Counted from the stretch's first letter, positions 8,082 through 17,902 are shown. The stretch is DNA of 64,000 bases from an uncultured Lachnospiraceae bacterium (GCA_910579805.1 CAJTWM010000010.1:1-64000), one strand, 5' to 3'. A program made the numbers and translations. Notes: generated by a model from the letters alone, not told the origin.

Positions 8082-9011
8082 CTATAGTTTAGGGTTTTTT
8101 ACCTTTTGGTACAGTGTTTCAACGGCCTCGGACATGGAAATGCCTTCAGCCCGTGATCTCGCGCTTAGGCGCAGGCGGTGGCCAAGTACGTCGGCCAGCA
8201 CATCCTGCACGTCTTTGGGCGTTACGAAGTCCCTTTCCGCAAGCATTGCCATGGCGCGGGACATACGAAGCAGTGCGATCGCTCCACGCGGACTGGCGCC
8301 AGATGCAAACAGCGGGTCGTTCCGCGTTGTTTCCACAAGGGAGACGATATATTCATAAACCGAGTCGTGGACAAAGATCTCTTCGGTCCTCTTTTGCAGC
8401 TCTTTTAACTCCGAAAGAGAGAGGATCGGTGAAACATGGGAAAGCTGTTTCCATACTTCGCCTTTTAACAGCGCTACGGCGTCCTCGTGTTTGGGGTAAC
8501 CCATGGACAGGCATACGAGAAAGCGGTCAAGCTGGGACTCAGGCAGAAGCTGGGTACCCGACGATCCGGCCGGATTTTCCGTCGCAATGACGATGAAGGG
8601 ATCAGGAAGGGCGCGGGTAGCCCCCTCTATACTTACCTGACGTTCTTCCATAACTTCTAAAAGGGCTGATTGCGTTTTAGGGGAGGTCCGATTGATCTCA
8701 TCTGCCAACAGCAAATTGCAGAAGACGGCGCCTTCGTTAAATTCAAATTCACCTTTCCCATTGTGATACATGGAAAAGCCCAAAAGATCGCTTGGAAGGA
8801 CGTCCGGCGTAAATTGGACCCGTTTGTAATCCAAAGAAAGCACCTTGGCAAAGGTGGTGGCAAGAGTCGTTTTTCCTACGCCCGGAATATCTTCCATTAA
8901 AATATGTCCGCCGCCGATCACGGCGGCAAGCACCTTTTTTACAATATCGTCTTTCCCTTTGATAATGTCGTTGACTGCATCCATCACTTTGTTTAATTTA
9001 TTTTCCGGCAT
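8082..9011 (-). CDS. MoxR-family AAA+ ATPase
   Basis: 309 residues, the normal length for MoxR. Walker A is GVGKTTLA in the MoxR context MEDIPGVGKTTLA near residue 45. Walker B is LLADEINR near residue 108, followed by the family's TSPKTQSALLEVMEERQV and the sensor-1 ATENP. The C-terminal lid contains ASPRGAIALL. MoxR ATPases are cytosolic chaperone-like machines that mature or assemble partner complexes with DUF58/VWA proteins. The start at 9011 has AGAGGATA upstream. It is the first gene of the operon with DUF58 and the transglutaminase. A TATAAT box on the minus strand at 9101-9096 is a plausible -10, though no clear -35 accompanies it. Confidence 0.95.
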   Translation of the reverse strand: MPENKLNKVMDAVNDIIKGKDDIVKKVLAAVIGGGHILMEDIPGVGKTTLATTFAKVLSLDYKRVQFTPDVLPSDLLGFSMYHNGKGEFEFNEGAVFCNLLLADEINRTSPKTQSALLEVMEERQVSIEGATRALPDPFIVIATENPAGSSGTQLLPESQLDRFLVCLSMGYPKHEDAVALLKGEVWKQLSHVSPILSLSELKELQKRTEEIFVHDSVYEYIVSLVETTRNDPLFASGASPRGAIALLRMSRAMAMLAERDFVTPKDVQDVLADVLGHRLRLSARSRAEGISMSEAVETLYQKVKNPKL

Positions 9012-9338
9012 GGCAATATCCTCTGTTTTCCCAAATTTAAAAAGCCCTTTTATGGCATCCCGTCGTATATACGTTTTCGGTTTTTTCTACGCTTTATTAT
9101 ACAATGAAAATGGCGGGGTGAAAACTTTTTTCTGTTTCTTTTCTTCTATGCCTGATGCAGGCCGTGTTCCGCCAAGCGGACCGGCGTGCCCGCATCGTTA
9201 CCTTTTGCCAAACGACGTGCCTGCATTTCCGCCCGCCATGTTCCCGCTTTAGTAAACGGATACGGTATCGTTGAGGGAAACCGCCGCATAATCGCCGCAG
9301 TTTGACATATACTATCCAAAACGACGGGGAGGTTTACC
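9012..9338. other. Divergent intergenic region between moxR and the Rieske oxidoreductase
   Basis: 327 bp with no convincing gene. It holds a minus-strand TATAAT (9101-9096) for moxR and a short perfect palindrome CGTATATACG (9064-9073). On the plus side there is a TTGACA at 9302-9307 without a matching -10. The oxidoreductase ribosome binding site GGGGAGG lies at its right end. Confidence 0.5.
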
Positions 9339-10712
9339 ATGGAGTCTATTTGGACGGCAGAAACAAAAATACAAAGACGGGATCCTCTGCCCGGCGATTT
9401 AGAAACGCCGGCAGTTGTGATCGGAGCGGGAATGACAGGCATTTTGACGGCATATTATCTGAAACAGGCGGGAATACCGGCCGTCGTCTTAGAAGCGGAC
9501 CGGATCGGCAGCGGACAGACTAAGAATACTACGGCGAAGATCACATCCCAGCACGGAATGATCTATGCGCGTCTGACTGAAAGCTTTGGGGGCAGAATGG
9601 CGGCGCATTATGCAGAAGCGAACGAAGAAGCGCTGAGGGAATATGAAAGGCTTATTCTGGAAAAGAAAATTTCGTGTGATTTTGTCAAATGCCCCGCCTA
9701 TCTGTACTCTGTAGATAGGCAGAACGGGGAAACGTTATTGAAAAGAGAGGCAGCGGCGGCAAAGTCGCTGGGGATCAGGGCGTCTTTTGAAAAAGACAGC
9801 GAGCTGCCCTTTCCGGTAGCGGGAACGGTAAAGTTTGAAGATCAGGCAAGATTCCATCCCCTGAAATTTTTGGACAGGCTTTCCGAAGAAGTGACCGTAT
9901 ATGAAAAAACCAAAGCGCTTAAAGTGGAAGAAGGACTGGTTGAAACCGGGAGAGGGAGGGTAAGTGCGGAATATATTATTTTTGCCTCCCATTTTCCCTT
10001 TATCAATGTTCCCGGTTATTATTTTGCAAGGATGTATCAGGAACGCAGTTATGTAATGGCGGTGGAGGACGCCGCTGTGCTTGAGGGGATGTATCTGGGG
10101 ACCGGTCCTCTGGAACTTTCTTTCCGCCCACAGGGAGAACTGCTTCTGGCCGGCGGAGGAAATCATAGAACGGGAAAAAACAAACGGGGCGGACAGTATG
10201 AAATGTTAAAAAACAGAGTAAAAGCTTACTATCCGGATTGTCGGGAAACGGCTCGCTGGTCGGCGCAGGACTGTATGACTTTGGACGGCGTTCCCTATAT
10301 CGGGCGTTTTTCAGCGGGAAAAAGCGGATGGTATGTGGCTTCCGGTTTCGGAAAGTGGGGGATGACAAGCGCGATGGTGAGCGCCCGCATTTTGACTGCC
10401 ATGATCGCCGGGCAGGCCTGCGAAGAGGCGGATATCTTTTCTCCCCAGAGGAGGATGACCGGACGGGCGGTAAAGGAACTTTTTATCCACGGGATGCATA
10501 CGGTAAAAGGGTTTGCAAAACGCTTGTCACCCTGCGGTGATGGGGAAATCGTCCCTAACTGCCCCCATATGGGCTGCCGGATGGAGTGGAACCCGGAAAC
10601 GGCCAGTTATGACTGTCCCTGCCACGGTTCCCGTTTTGACAAGGAAGGGCATCTGATCGACGACCCTGCGCAGACAGACTGTGAAAAGCGTAAAAGAAAT
10701 CATTATGTATGA
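9339..10712 (+). CDS. FAD-dependent oxidoreductase fused to a C-terminal Rieske [2Fe-2S] domain
   Basis: 457 residues, start supported by GGGGAGG. The N-terminal dinucleotide fold has VVIGAGMTGILTAYYLKQAG near residue 27, then LEADRIGSGQTKNTTAK, the FAD-binding pattern of the D-amino-acid-oxidase superfamily. The C-terminal 60 residues are a Rieske ferredoxin module with C-P-H-M-G-C and C-P-C-H-G-S ligand boxes, ending in a short DPAQTD tail. The family couples oxidation of a small amine or other substrate to electron transfer through the iron-sulfur cluster in the cytosol; the substrate cannot be read here. It stands alone, with the LytTR response-regulator promoter beginning just past its end. 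Confidence 0.9.
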   Translation: MESIWTAETKIQRRDPLPGDLETPAVVIGAGMTGILTAYYLKQAGIPAVVLEADRIGSGQTKNTTAKITSQHGMIYARLTESFGGRMAAHYAEANEEALREYERLILEKKISCDFVKCPAYLYSVDRQNGETLLKREAAAAKSLGIRASFEKDSELPFPVAGTVKFEDQARFHPLKFLDRLSEEVTVYEKTKALKVEEGLVETGRGRVSAEYIIFASHFPFINVPGYYFARMYQERSYVMAVEDAAVLEGMYLGTGPLELSFRPQGELLLAGGGNHRTGKNKRGGQYEMLKNRVKAYYPDCRETARWSAQDCMTLDGVPYIGRFSAGKSGWYVASGFGKWGMTSAMVSARILTAMIAGQACEEADIFSPQRRMTGRAVKELFIHGMHTVKGFAKRLSPCGDGEIVPNCPHMGCRMEWNPETASYDCPCHGSRFDKEGHLIDDPAQTDCEKRKRNHYV

Positions 10713-10756
10713 CGGGAAGTGCGGGCGGAACGAAAGGCCTGCTTTTTGCGAAAGCT

Positions 10757-10785
10757 TTGACATTCACAAATTCTTATGATATGCT
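10757..10785 (+). promoter_or_regulatory. Strong sigma-A promoter for the LytTR two-component genes
   Basis: Perfect TTGACA (10757-10762), 17-bp spacer, TATGCT (10780-10785). The expected start point is about 10791-10793, at or next to the ATG of the response regulator, so the message may have essentially no leader. Confidence 0.7.
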
Positions 10786-10792
10786 TGAACCC

Positions 10793-11527
10793 ATGAAAAT
10801 AGTAATTTGTGACGATAACATAGAAGATCTGATAAAAACGGAAAAGCTTTTGCAAAAATACATAAAGGCGGACGGAGAGCATGAATTTGAGATAGAGAAG
10901 TTTTCCGATCCGTCAAAACTTTATGAAAAGATAGAAAAAAAGGAACTGGCGGATATTTACGTTCTGGATATGATCATGTCGGAGAAAACGGGGGTCGATA
11001 TCGGCAGCCTGTTGGGGCGGGCAGGAGGAAAAGCCGTAATCATCTACGTTACCTCTTCGGACGATTTTGCACTGGAGGCCTACCGCGTCCACGCGGCAAG
11101 ATATTTGTTAAAACCGGTCAGGGAAGAAGAGTTTTTTGAAGCGTTGGATCATGCCCTGTCCTGTGCGGAAACAAAAAAAGGTCCGGTTTATCTGGTTAAG
11201 ACAAAGGACGGTTTTTTATCCCTGCCGTATTCCCGGATAGAATATATTGAAAATGCGTCCAGAATATTGGACGTGCATATGGCGGACGGAACGGATATCA
11301 AAAGTATTTTTATCAGAAAATCATTCGATGCGGAAATAGAGGAACTGCTCCATGACAGATGTTTCCTGCAGGTTCATAAGTCTTTTGCAATCAATTTAAA
11401 TTATGTCAAAAAACTGACGCAGAACAGCGTTATTATGGAAAGCGGGAAAAGCGTGCCTGTCAGTAAAGCACGGAGTGCGGTTGTGAAAAGGGAATATCTG
11501 CTGTTTGTATCCGAACAGTATAGGTAG
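10793..11527 (+). CDS. LytTR-family response regulator (AgrA/LytR type)
   Basis: 244 residues from ATG 10793, where the receiver domain begins as MKIVICDDN. An in-frame ATG at 10709 would add 28 non-homologous residues and place the promoter inside the gene, so I reject it. The receiver spans residues 1-120 with acidic pair DD near residue 8, phospho-acceptor Asp in YVLDMIM and switch Lys in LLKPVREEE. The LytTR DNA-binding domain follows from about residue 140 (YIENASRILDVHMADG, FLQVHKSFAINLNYV). Such regulators bind direct-repeat sites and act with GHKL kinases, one of which follows 9 bases downstream. No Shine-Dalgarno is visible before the start. Confidence 0.92.
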   Translation: MKIVICDDNIEDLIKTEKLLQKYIKADGEHEFEIEKFSDPSKLYEKIEKKELADIYVLDMIMSEKTGVDIGSLLGRAGGKAVIIYVTSSDDFALEAYRVHAARYLLKPVREEEFFEALDHALSCAETKKGPVYLVKTKDGFLSLPYSRIEYIENASRILDVHMADGTDIKSIFIRKSFDAEIEELLHDRCFLQVHKSFAINLNYVKKLTQNSVIMESGKSVPVSKARSAVVKREYLLFVSEQYR

Positions 11528-11536
11528 AGGTGCGGC

Positions 11537-12829
11537 ATGGACTATTTTAGAAATATTTCTTATATGATAAGCCATTTATTTTTGATGTCGTTTATCTATT
11601 TATTTGTGACGCACCGCTATTCTAAAAGAAAAACAGTGCTGGTCTGTATTTTTTCTTTTTTCATATTGGGAATATCGGATTGCCTGAAACTGAATCTGTT
11701 TCCGGACAGTGATACATGCTACTTTTGGGTAACCATTTTCCAGATTTTTGTTACCCAGTTTACCGGGATTTTTATATCGGAGACGAGAGACGGAAAGGTT
11801 TTGTTTATGGGCCTGACCGCTTCTAACTATGTGATCGCCGGCAGCATCCTTTCTTCCGTTTTTTATATCTACACGGAAGATCAGCTTTTTTCCCTTATAG
11901 GAGGGGCGATAGTCCATCTCGGAATTTTAGTGTTTTTATGCGTCCGGATCCGGACGATATGGCTCCAGTGTTACGAAAAAGAATATATGAAAGACTGGTG
12001 GGAACTGTGCCTGATCCCGGTATTTTTTTATTGCGGCTTTTCCTGCCTCGCCTTTTTTCCTTATACCCTTTATGATTATCCGGATAACAGTTTCGGCGCT
12101 ATTATATTTATCATCACGATGTTCGTATCTTATGCGGTTGTGTTCCGGTATGTGGAAAGCGAGTCGAACAGGGAGGGAATATATTGGAAAAACGTCCAGT
12201 TCGAAGCATACATCAAGGGATTGGAAGGACAGTATTACCGGGTGGAGCAGTCGGAAAAAAATCTGAAAATACTGCGGCACGATATGCGGCATTACTCGGG
12301 AATGATAGATTCGTTTCTCTCACAGGGAGAATATGACGAGATCAGGAAAATAACGGCGTACATCAACGGGGTGACGGAGGAAAATAAGATGGTCAGATAC
12401 AGCGACAATCTTGTGATCCAGTCCATTCTGTATGAGATCATGGAAAAAGCGGGCCGGTTGGATGTCGATATCCGTTTAGATGCGGACATACAAAAGGAGA
12501 TTTTGGTCAACGAATACGAATTGGCGGCGGTCCTTGCTAATCTGCTTGAAAATGCTTTGATTTGTGTAAAAGAGCTGAAAGAGAAGGAAAAAAGATATAT
12601 AGACGCGAAAATCCATTGTACGGAGAAACATCTGCTCATAGAGATCAGGAACGAGTGCAAAGAGAATATTGCATTTGATTCCCGTACAGGACTTCCTAAA
12701 AGTAAAAAAGGCAGAGACCATGGGCTGGGAATGCAGAGCGTTTCGGCATTTTCGGATAAGATAGGAGGAAACATCGGTTGTTTTTGTGAAAACGGCGTAT
12801 TTTCCATTATTGTTTTTGCGAAATTTTAG
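11537..12829 (+). CDS. Sensor histidine kinase with GHKL ATPase domain (AgrC-like)
   Basis: 430 residues, start after GAGGTG. The first 200 residues hold about six transmembrane helices, the sensor part typical of AgrC/VirS kinases. The cytoplasmic part has the H-box LRHDMRHYSGM, with the phospho-accepting His near residue 250, then the GHKL ATPase motifs NLLENALI (N box, near residue 335) and GLGMQSV (G box, near residue 402). The family senses peptides or envelope signals and phosphorylates the adjacent LytTR regulator. It is cotranscribed with that regulator. No peptide-precursor gene is visible nearby, so the signal remains open. Confidence 0.92.
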   Translation: MDYFRNISYMISHLFLMSFIYLFVTHRYSKRKTVLVCIFSFFILGISDCLKLNLFPDSDTCYFWVTIFQIFVTQFTGIFISETRDGKVLFMGLTASNYVIAGSILSSVFYIYTEDQLFSLIGGAIVHLGILVFLCVRIRTIWLQCYEKEYMKDWWELCLIPVFFYCGFSCLAFFPYTLYDYPDNSFGAIIFIITMFVSYAVVFRYVESESNREGIYWKNVQFEAYIKGLEGQYYRVEQSEKNLKILRHDMRHYSGMIDSFLSQGEYDEIRKITAYINGVTEENKMVRYSDNLVIQSILYEIMEKAGRLDVDIRLDADIQKEILVNEYELAAVLANLLENALICVKELKEKEKRYIDAKIHCTEKHLLIEIRNECKENIAFDSRTGLPKSKKGRDHGLGMQSVSAFSDKIGGNIGCFCENGVFSIIVFAKF

Positions 12830-12917
12830 GCTGATTTGCGAAAAAAAGGGAGAGATAGGGGAAAAAGATAGCAGTATAATAGACAATATACCATGACAAA
12901 AGCAAGAGGGACAATGT

Positions 12918-14834
12918 ATGCAGAAAACCTTTATTAAATATACCTTTTTTATTGTAACGACAGCGATCCTGCTCATTTTATTCGTGCATTTTCTGTTTAA
13001 CCTTAACATGCTGGAACGGCAGCAGTATGACACTTTTTATGCCAAGACGGAACAGATGATACATACGCTGAAAAATAACAGGGAGGAACTGGACCAGCTC
13101 AATGAGAGTTTAGACGAGGATTATCTTACAAGGGCCAAAGCCGCGTCCTATGTCATGGACAGACAGCAGGAAGTCTCCATCGACGTGGAACAGATGCAGT
13201 ATCTTGCGGATCTTCTCAATGTGGATGAACTTCATGTCATTGACGAAAAGGGGATCATTGTGTCCGCATCCGTACCCGAATATGTGGGAATCGATATGGA
13301 CGATCATGAGCAGACCAGAGAATTTTTAGCGCTGCTGGACAGCGAAGAGGAAGACCCTTATCTGATTCAGGAGGAACGGCCCAATGCAGCCGAAGGAAAG
13401 GTCATGAAATATGTGGGCGTTGCAAGAAAGGGACAGAAGGGGATCGTGCAGGTGGGATTTAAACCCACCAGATATTTAGACGCGATGTCAAGAAATACTT
13501 ACGAGTATATTTTTTCCCGTTTCCCTACAGATACCGGAGAAGAACTTTTTGTACTGGATACCGCTGACGGAGCGGTGCTTGGACATTCTGACGGGATGGA
13601 TAGGAAGTTTGAAGAGGAGTGCTATCGGCTGGAGCGGCTTTTGGATTGTAAGGAAGGCGCATACCTGACCGGAGAAAACGGGAAGAAGATGTATGTGGTA
13701 AGCAGACAGTACGACGATATCCTGTTATGCGCGGCGCTGCCTCAAAGTATCCTTTTGCAGAAATTATGGAAAAATGTACTGGTAGCGGTTTTTTATCTGT
13801 TATTTATCGAGGCGGCGGTCATCCTTCTTTTAAATTATCTTGTGAAACGAAAGATCATAAACGGGATCGACCATATCATTGAAAATCTGACTGCCATCAC
13901 AAAGGGAAATCTGGATACTACGGTGGCAGTGGGAGGAAACCGGGAATTTGAAAAATTGAGTGACGGTATCAATACGATGGTGAAAAGTATTGTCAACCTT
14001 TCCGACCGCATTTCCGCGATCATAGAAATCAGCGGCATTCCCTTGGCAGCCTTTGAGTACGAGCGGGGCATCAATTATGTATTCACCACCTCAGGTCTAA
14101 GCGATTTGCTAGAGATCCCCGCGTCAAAGGCTGCCGAGCTTTATAAAAATTCCGAGCTTTTTGACTGGTATATCCGGAAGATCGTGAAAGATCCCATAGA
14201 GGGGGAAGAGGATATTTTTAAACTGCGGGATGAAAAGTATATCCGCATCCATATGTCGGAGTCGGCGGAAGGATATCTTGGCATCATTACCGATGTGACG
14301 AAAGACGTAGTGCAAAAGAAGCAGATGCAGTATGAGAATACTCATGATCCTCTTACCGGCTTATATAAACTGGAACATTTTAAACAGCTTGCGGAAAGAC
14401 ATCTGCGCGAGCTGCCGAAAGGCAAAGTATGCGCTATTGTCATGCTCGATCTGGATCATTTTAAATCAATCAACGATACGTTCGGACACGATGCCGGAGA
14501 CAGATACCTGCAAGGATTTTCCGATGTGATGCAGAGTATGCCTAAAGAACATATCTTGTCTGCGAGGCGCTCGGGAGACGAATTCTGCATGATGATTTTT
14601 GATTGTGAAGACCCGTCCCGGATCCGGCAGTATATGCATCTTTTTTATGAGACGCTGAAACAAAATAAGGTCATGCTTTCCGACACACAGTCGAAAGCGA
14701 TAAGCGCTTCGGCAGGGGTTGCATGGACTGACGGCCCTGATGACAGCATATCCGAACTTTTGAACCGTGCGGATGAAGCCCTTTATGAAGTGAAAAACAG
14801 TACGAAAGGAACGTTTGCGGAATACGGCAAATGA
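12918..14834 (+). CDS. Membrane sensor diguanylate cyclase (Cache-HAMP-GGDEF type)
   Basis: 638 residues. Helix 1 (about 8-28) and helix 2 (about 280-305) bracket a 250-residue extracytoplasmic sensor with DELHVIDEKGIIVSASVPEY, which reads as a Cache-type domain. A HAMP-like stretch follows (GNLDTTVAVGGNREFEKL), then a PAS-like linker, then the GGDEF domain from about residue 470 (HDPLTGLYKLEHF, LDLDHFKSINDTFGHDAGD). The active site is S552-G-D-E-F, with Ser in place of the first Gly; this variant may still be active. The protein would make c-di-GMP in response to an external ligand. A TATAAT near 12875 is a possible -10. A strong terminator follows. Confidence 0.9.
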   Translation: MQKTFIKYTFFIVTTAILLILFVHFLFNLNMLERQQYDTFYAKTEQMIHTLKNNREELDQLNESLDEDYLTRAKAASYVMDRQQEVSIDVEQMQYLADLLNVDELHVIDEKGIIVSASVPEYVGIDMDDHEQTREFLALLDSEEEDPYLIQEERPNAAEGKVMKYVGVARKGQKGIVQVGFKPTRYLDAMSRNTYEYIFSRFPTDTGEELFVLDTADGAVLGHSDGMDRKFEEECYRLERLLDCKEGAYLTGENGKKMYVVSRQYDDILLCAALPQSILLQKLWKNVLVAVFYLLFIEAAVILLLNYLVKRKIINGIDHIIENLTAITKGNLDTTVAVGGNREFEKLSDGINTMVKSIVNLSDRISAIIEISGIPLAAFEYERGINYVFTTSGLSDLLEIPASKAAELYKNSELFDWYIRKIVKDPIEGEEDIFKLRDEKYIRIHMSESAEGYLGIITDVTKDVVQKKQMQYENTHDPLTGLYKLEHFKQLAERHLRELPKGKVCAIVMLDLDHFKSINDTFGHDAGDRYLQGFSDVMQSMPKEHILSARRSGDEFCMMIFDCEDPSRIRQYMHLFYETLKQNKVMLSDTQSKAISASAGVAWTDGPDDSISELLNRADEALYEVKNSTKGTFAEYGK

Positions 14835-14861
14835 TTGGAGAGAACGGTATCATAGTGAGAG

Positions 14862-14898
14862 ACGGCGGCCCTGCTTTTGAAATGGGGCCGCCGTTTTT
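14862..14898 (+). terminator. Rho-independent terminator after the GGDEF gene
   Basis: ACGGCGGCCC (14862-14871) pairs with GGGCCGCCGT (14885-14894) and runs into TTTTT. It is one of the clearest terminators in the window. Confidence 0.9.
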
Positions 14899-14966
14899 GG
14901 CTGCTGAAAACTACCGGATAAGGCCGCGGTGGGAATAACGCCGCCTTAAAATAATTTAGAGAAATA

Positions 14967-14995
14967 TTGGACTTTAAAATTTGATATGATATACT
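14967..14995 (+). promoter_or_regulatory. Sigma-A promoter for the hybrid sensor kinase
   Basis: TTGGAC (14967-14972), 17-bp spacer, TATACT (14990-14995), followed by an A-rich leader of about 50 nt to the start at 15053. Confidence 0.65.
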
Positions 14996-15052
14996 TGAAT
15001 AAGAATAAAAACGAAAAAATTGTGCTATGGTAAAAGGGGATTAGGACGACAA

Positions 15053-17902
15053 ATGAAAAGCATAATATTGGAATCGTGGATCAGAAAAGCAGATAAAACG
15101 TGTACATCTTTAAAGAAAAGGAGGAAACGGGGCTTTATTTTGACACTGGCGGTGCTGCTTGGTATTGTCTTTTTTCCCAAAATAGTCCGGGCCGAAGAAC
15201 CCCGTACGGTAAAGGTGGCGTTTTTTCCGATGGAAGGATTCCATGTCCGTACGGAAGACGGATACGGAGGCATGGATGTATCCTATCTGACGGAGCTTCG
15301 CAGATACACCGGCTGGAATATTGAATATGTGGACTGTGAAAGCTGGGACGAGGCGCTTGTAAAGCTTGAGGCAAAAGAAGTGGATCTGGTAGGATCCGCC
15401 CAGTATTCTGAAGATCGGGCAGCAATTTTCGACTATGCCGCTCTGTCCAGCGGGTATACTTTCGGATGCTTGTTTGTAGAGGCGGACAGTGATTTAGCTT
15501 TTGAAGATTTTGGGCGTATGAAAGAAATGACATTCGGTATTGTAAAAAGCTATGTACGAAAAAAAGAGTTTTTGGACTATTTAGCTTTAAACGGAATCGA
15601 CAGGCCCAATCTTCTGGAATATGATACGACAAGAAAACTGCAGGAGGCGCTGCAGGCAGGGGAGATCGACGTGGCGGCGCATACCCTGACGGAAGTGGAA
15701 AAAGAGCAGCCTTTGGTGGGTAAATTTTCTTACGCTCCTTTTTATTACATAACCTGGAAGGGAAACGACCTTCTCCTGGCGGAACTGAATCTGGGGATCG
15801 AAAGACTGAAAATGGACGTTCCCGCATTGGATCAGGAACTTACGGTGCGGTACTATGGAGAACACAGGGAAAGCTTTGCAGCCAAAGAGCTGCAGCTCAT
15901 CCATAGCGGGAAAACGGTAAAGGTCGGGTTCTATAAAGAAACAAGACCTTTGGCCTATGTAAACGATAAGGGGGAAGCGGATGGGATCTATCTGCAGATC
16001 CTGAAGAAAGCGGCCGAAAGAAGCGGGATCGATATGGAATTTTGTCCTTTGGAAAGGACGGAGTATTGGAAAGACCTTCTCCTTGAGGGGGAGATCGATT
16101 TTTATGTGGGAGCGAATAATACGAAGCTGGCACAGGATAAAAAAATCAGGCTTACCAGTGAATTTATGTCTTATAATGCGGTGATCGTTTCTAAGAACGA
16201 TTACGCGCTTGATTATGGGGACGCGACGCTGGTATTGACAAACGGAAGGGCTTATTGGGCGGACAGCATGGAAATGGCCGGCCATGTGACCTTTTGTGAC
16301 AGCGCCAAAGATTGTCTGAAGGAATTGGAGAAGGGCAGGGCGGATATTACGCTGCTGAATACGATAGAATATAATTATCAGTCCAAAAACGAGCGTTTTT
16401 CCGATCTGATCGAATGGGATCATTACAGATATCAGACCGGGACTACGCTGGCTGCTGCCGGGGATATAGATCCGGCCCTGTTCGGCGTAATGGAGAAAGC
16501 GCTCAGGCTGGTGACTGAAGATGAGAAGGAAGATATTATCAATCAGTATATGAACATTCCTTATCAGGAATATGAGCTATGGGATTATTTATATCAGAGT
16601 AAGGACGTGATCGTTATCGCCATTGTCATATTGGCTTTTCTTTTGGCATTCGGTTTTTCCCTTTCTCATATGAGAAGAAAATCTTATGTACTGCTTGAGA
16701 AAAAGAACGGAGAGCTGGAGATCGCCATACGGGAGGCAGAGCGGGCAAATCAGGCGAAGACGGAATTTTTATCCCATATGTCCCACGATATACGGACGCC
16801 GATAAACGGGATTATGGGGATGCTGAATATTGCGGGGGATCATCCGGAAGATCTGAAGAGACAGGAGGACTGCAGGACAAAGATCAAAACCTCGGCGGAG
16901 CATCTGCTGTCTCTGATCAACGATGTGCTGGACATCAGTAAGCTGGAGAGCGGCAATGTGGAATTTGCCCGAGAGGTTTTCAGCCTATGCGAACTGCTGC
17001 ATAACTGCGCCGTGATTGTAGGCGGTCAGGCCGCGGAACGGGGTGTGGAACTGACGATGGACTACACCGGGCCGGGGCTTCTGCCTCATGAATATTTTGT
17101 GGGAAGCCCGCTGCATATTAAACAGATTTTGATCAATATAGCGGGTAATGCGGTGAAATATAATAAGCCTGATGGCAGTATTTATTTCAAATGCTATCAG
17201 GAATCGGAAGAGAACGGAAAGGCGAAAATCTGTTTTGAGATCTCCGATACCGGAATCGGCATGGGGGAAGAATATATCAAACATATTTTTGAACCTTTTA
17301 CACAGGAGGAAGGAGGCGCCAGAACGACCTATAAAGGCAGCGGCCTTGGCATGACCATTACCAAAAATCTGGTGGATAAAATGGGAGGCGTCATCGAAAT
17401 AAAAAGCAAGCTGAATAAGGGAAGCGTCTTTAACGTTATGCTGCCCTTGGAGATCGCCGCTTCTCCTCAGGAAAAGGAAGAAGAAAAGAAATCGGAAGAA
17501 GCCCAAATCACCGGAAAACGCGCGCTGCTCGTAGAAGACAACGAGTTGAATCAGGAGATTGCGCACTATATCCTGCAGGAATGCGGATTGGATATTACGA
17601 TTGCCGTGAACGGGCAGGAGGCGGTGGAAAAGTTTAAGGAAACCGCGCCGGGTACTTATGATATTATTTTTATGGATGTAATGATGCCTATTATGAACGG
17701 TTATGAAGCAACGAGGGCCATACGGAGTCTGGACAGAACGGATGCAGACGTACCTATCGTTGCCATGACGGCGAACGCTTTTGCAGAGGACGTAAAGGCG
17801 GCGATGGATGCCGGTATGAACGAACATATTCCCAAGCCTTTGGAGCCGGAGGCGATACAGAGCGTGCTGGTAAAATGGCTTGGCGGGAAGGGCGGACAGT
17901 AA
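15053..17902 (+). CDS. Hybrid sensor histidine kinase with two solute-binding-type sensor domains
   Basis: 949 residues from ATG 15053, chosen over an upstream in-frame TTG (15020) because AGGA precedes it. A signal-anchor (RGFILTLAVLLGIVFFPKIV) leads to two tandem SBP_bac_3-like domains (about 45-270 and 280-500), the second beginning KTVKVGFYKETRPLAYVND. A transmembrane helix (IVIAIVILAFLLAFGFSLS) follows, then HisKA with FLSHMSHDIRTPINGIMGML, HATPase with ISDTGIGMGEEY and GSGLGMTI, and a C-terminal receiver with ALLVEDNELNQEIA and FMDVMMPIMNGYEATR. The binding-protein sensors usually detect amino acids or other small polar ligands outside the cell. No partner output protein is adjacent. 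Confidence 0.92.
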   Translation: MKSIILESWIRKADKTCTSLKKRRKRGFILTLAVLLGIVFFPKIVRAEEPRTVKVAFFPMEGFHVRTEDGYGGMDVSYLTELRRYTGWNIEYVDCESWDEALVKLEAKEVDLVGSAQYSEDRAAIFDYAALSSGYTFGCLFVEADSDLAFEDFGRMKEMTFGIVKSYVRKKEFLDYLALNGIDRPNLLEYDTTRKLQEALQAGEIDVAAHTLTEVEKEQPLVGKFSYAPFYYITWKGNDLLLAELNLGIERLKMDVPALDQELTVRYYGEHRESFAAKELQLIHSGKTVKVGFYKETRPLAYVNDKGEADGIYLQILKKAAERSGIDMEFCPLERTEYWKDLLLEGEIDFYVGANNTKLAQDKKIRLTSEFMSYNAVIVSKNDYALDYGDATLVLTNGRAYWADSMEMAGHVTFCDSAKDCLKELEKGRADITLLNTIEYNYQSKNERFSDLIEWDHYRYQTGTTLAAAGDIDPALFGVMEKALRLVTEDEKEDIINQYMNIPYQEYELWDYLYQSKDVIVIAIVILAFLLAFGFSLSHMRRKSYVLLEKKNGELEIAIREAERANQAKTEFLSHMSHDIRTPINGIMGMLNIAGDHPEDLKRQEDCRTKIKTSAEHLLSLINDVLDISKLESGNVEFAREVFSLCELLHNCAVIVGGQAAERGVELTMDYTGPGLLPHEYFVGSPLHIKQILINIAGNAVKYNKPDGSIYFKCYQESEENGKAKICFEISDTGIGMGEEYIKHIFEPFTQEEGGARTTYKGSGLGMTITKNLVDKMGGVIEIKSKLNKGSVFNVMLPLEIAASPQEKEEEKKSEEAQITGKRALLVEDNELNQEIAHYILQECGLDITIAVNGQEAVEKFKETAPGTYDIIFMDVMMPIMNGYEATRAIRSLDRTDADVPIVAMTANAFAEDVKAAMDAGMNEHIPKPLEPEAIQSVLVKWLGGKGGQ

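Noticed and set aside
15020..15052. TTG 15020 as start of the hybrid sensor kinase
   Set aside because: ATG 15053 has AGGA at a good distance and begins the signal-anchor directly; the upstream residues add nothing family-like.
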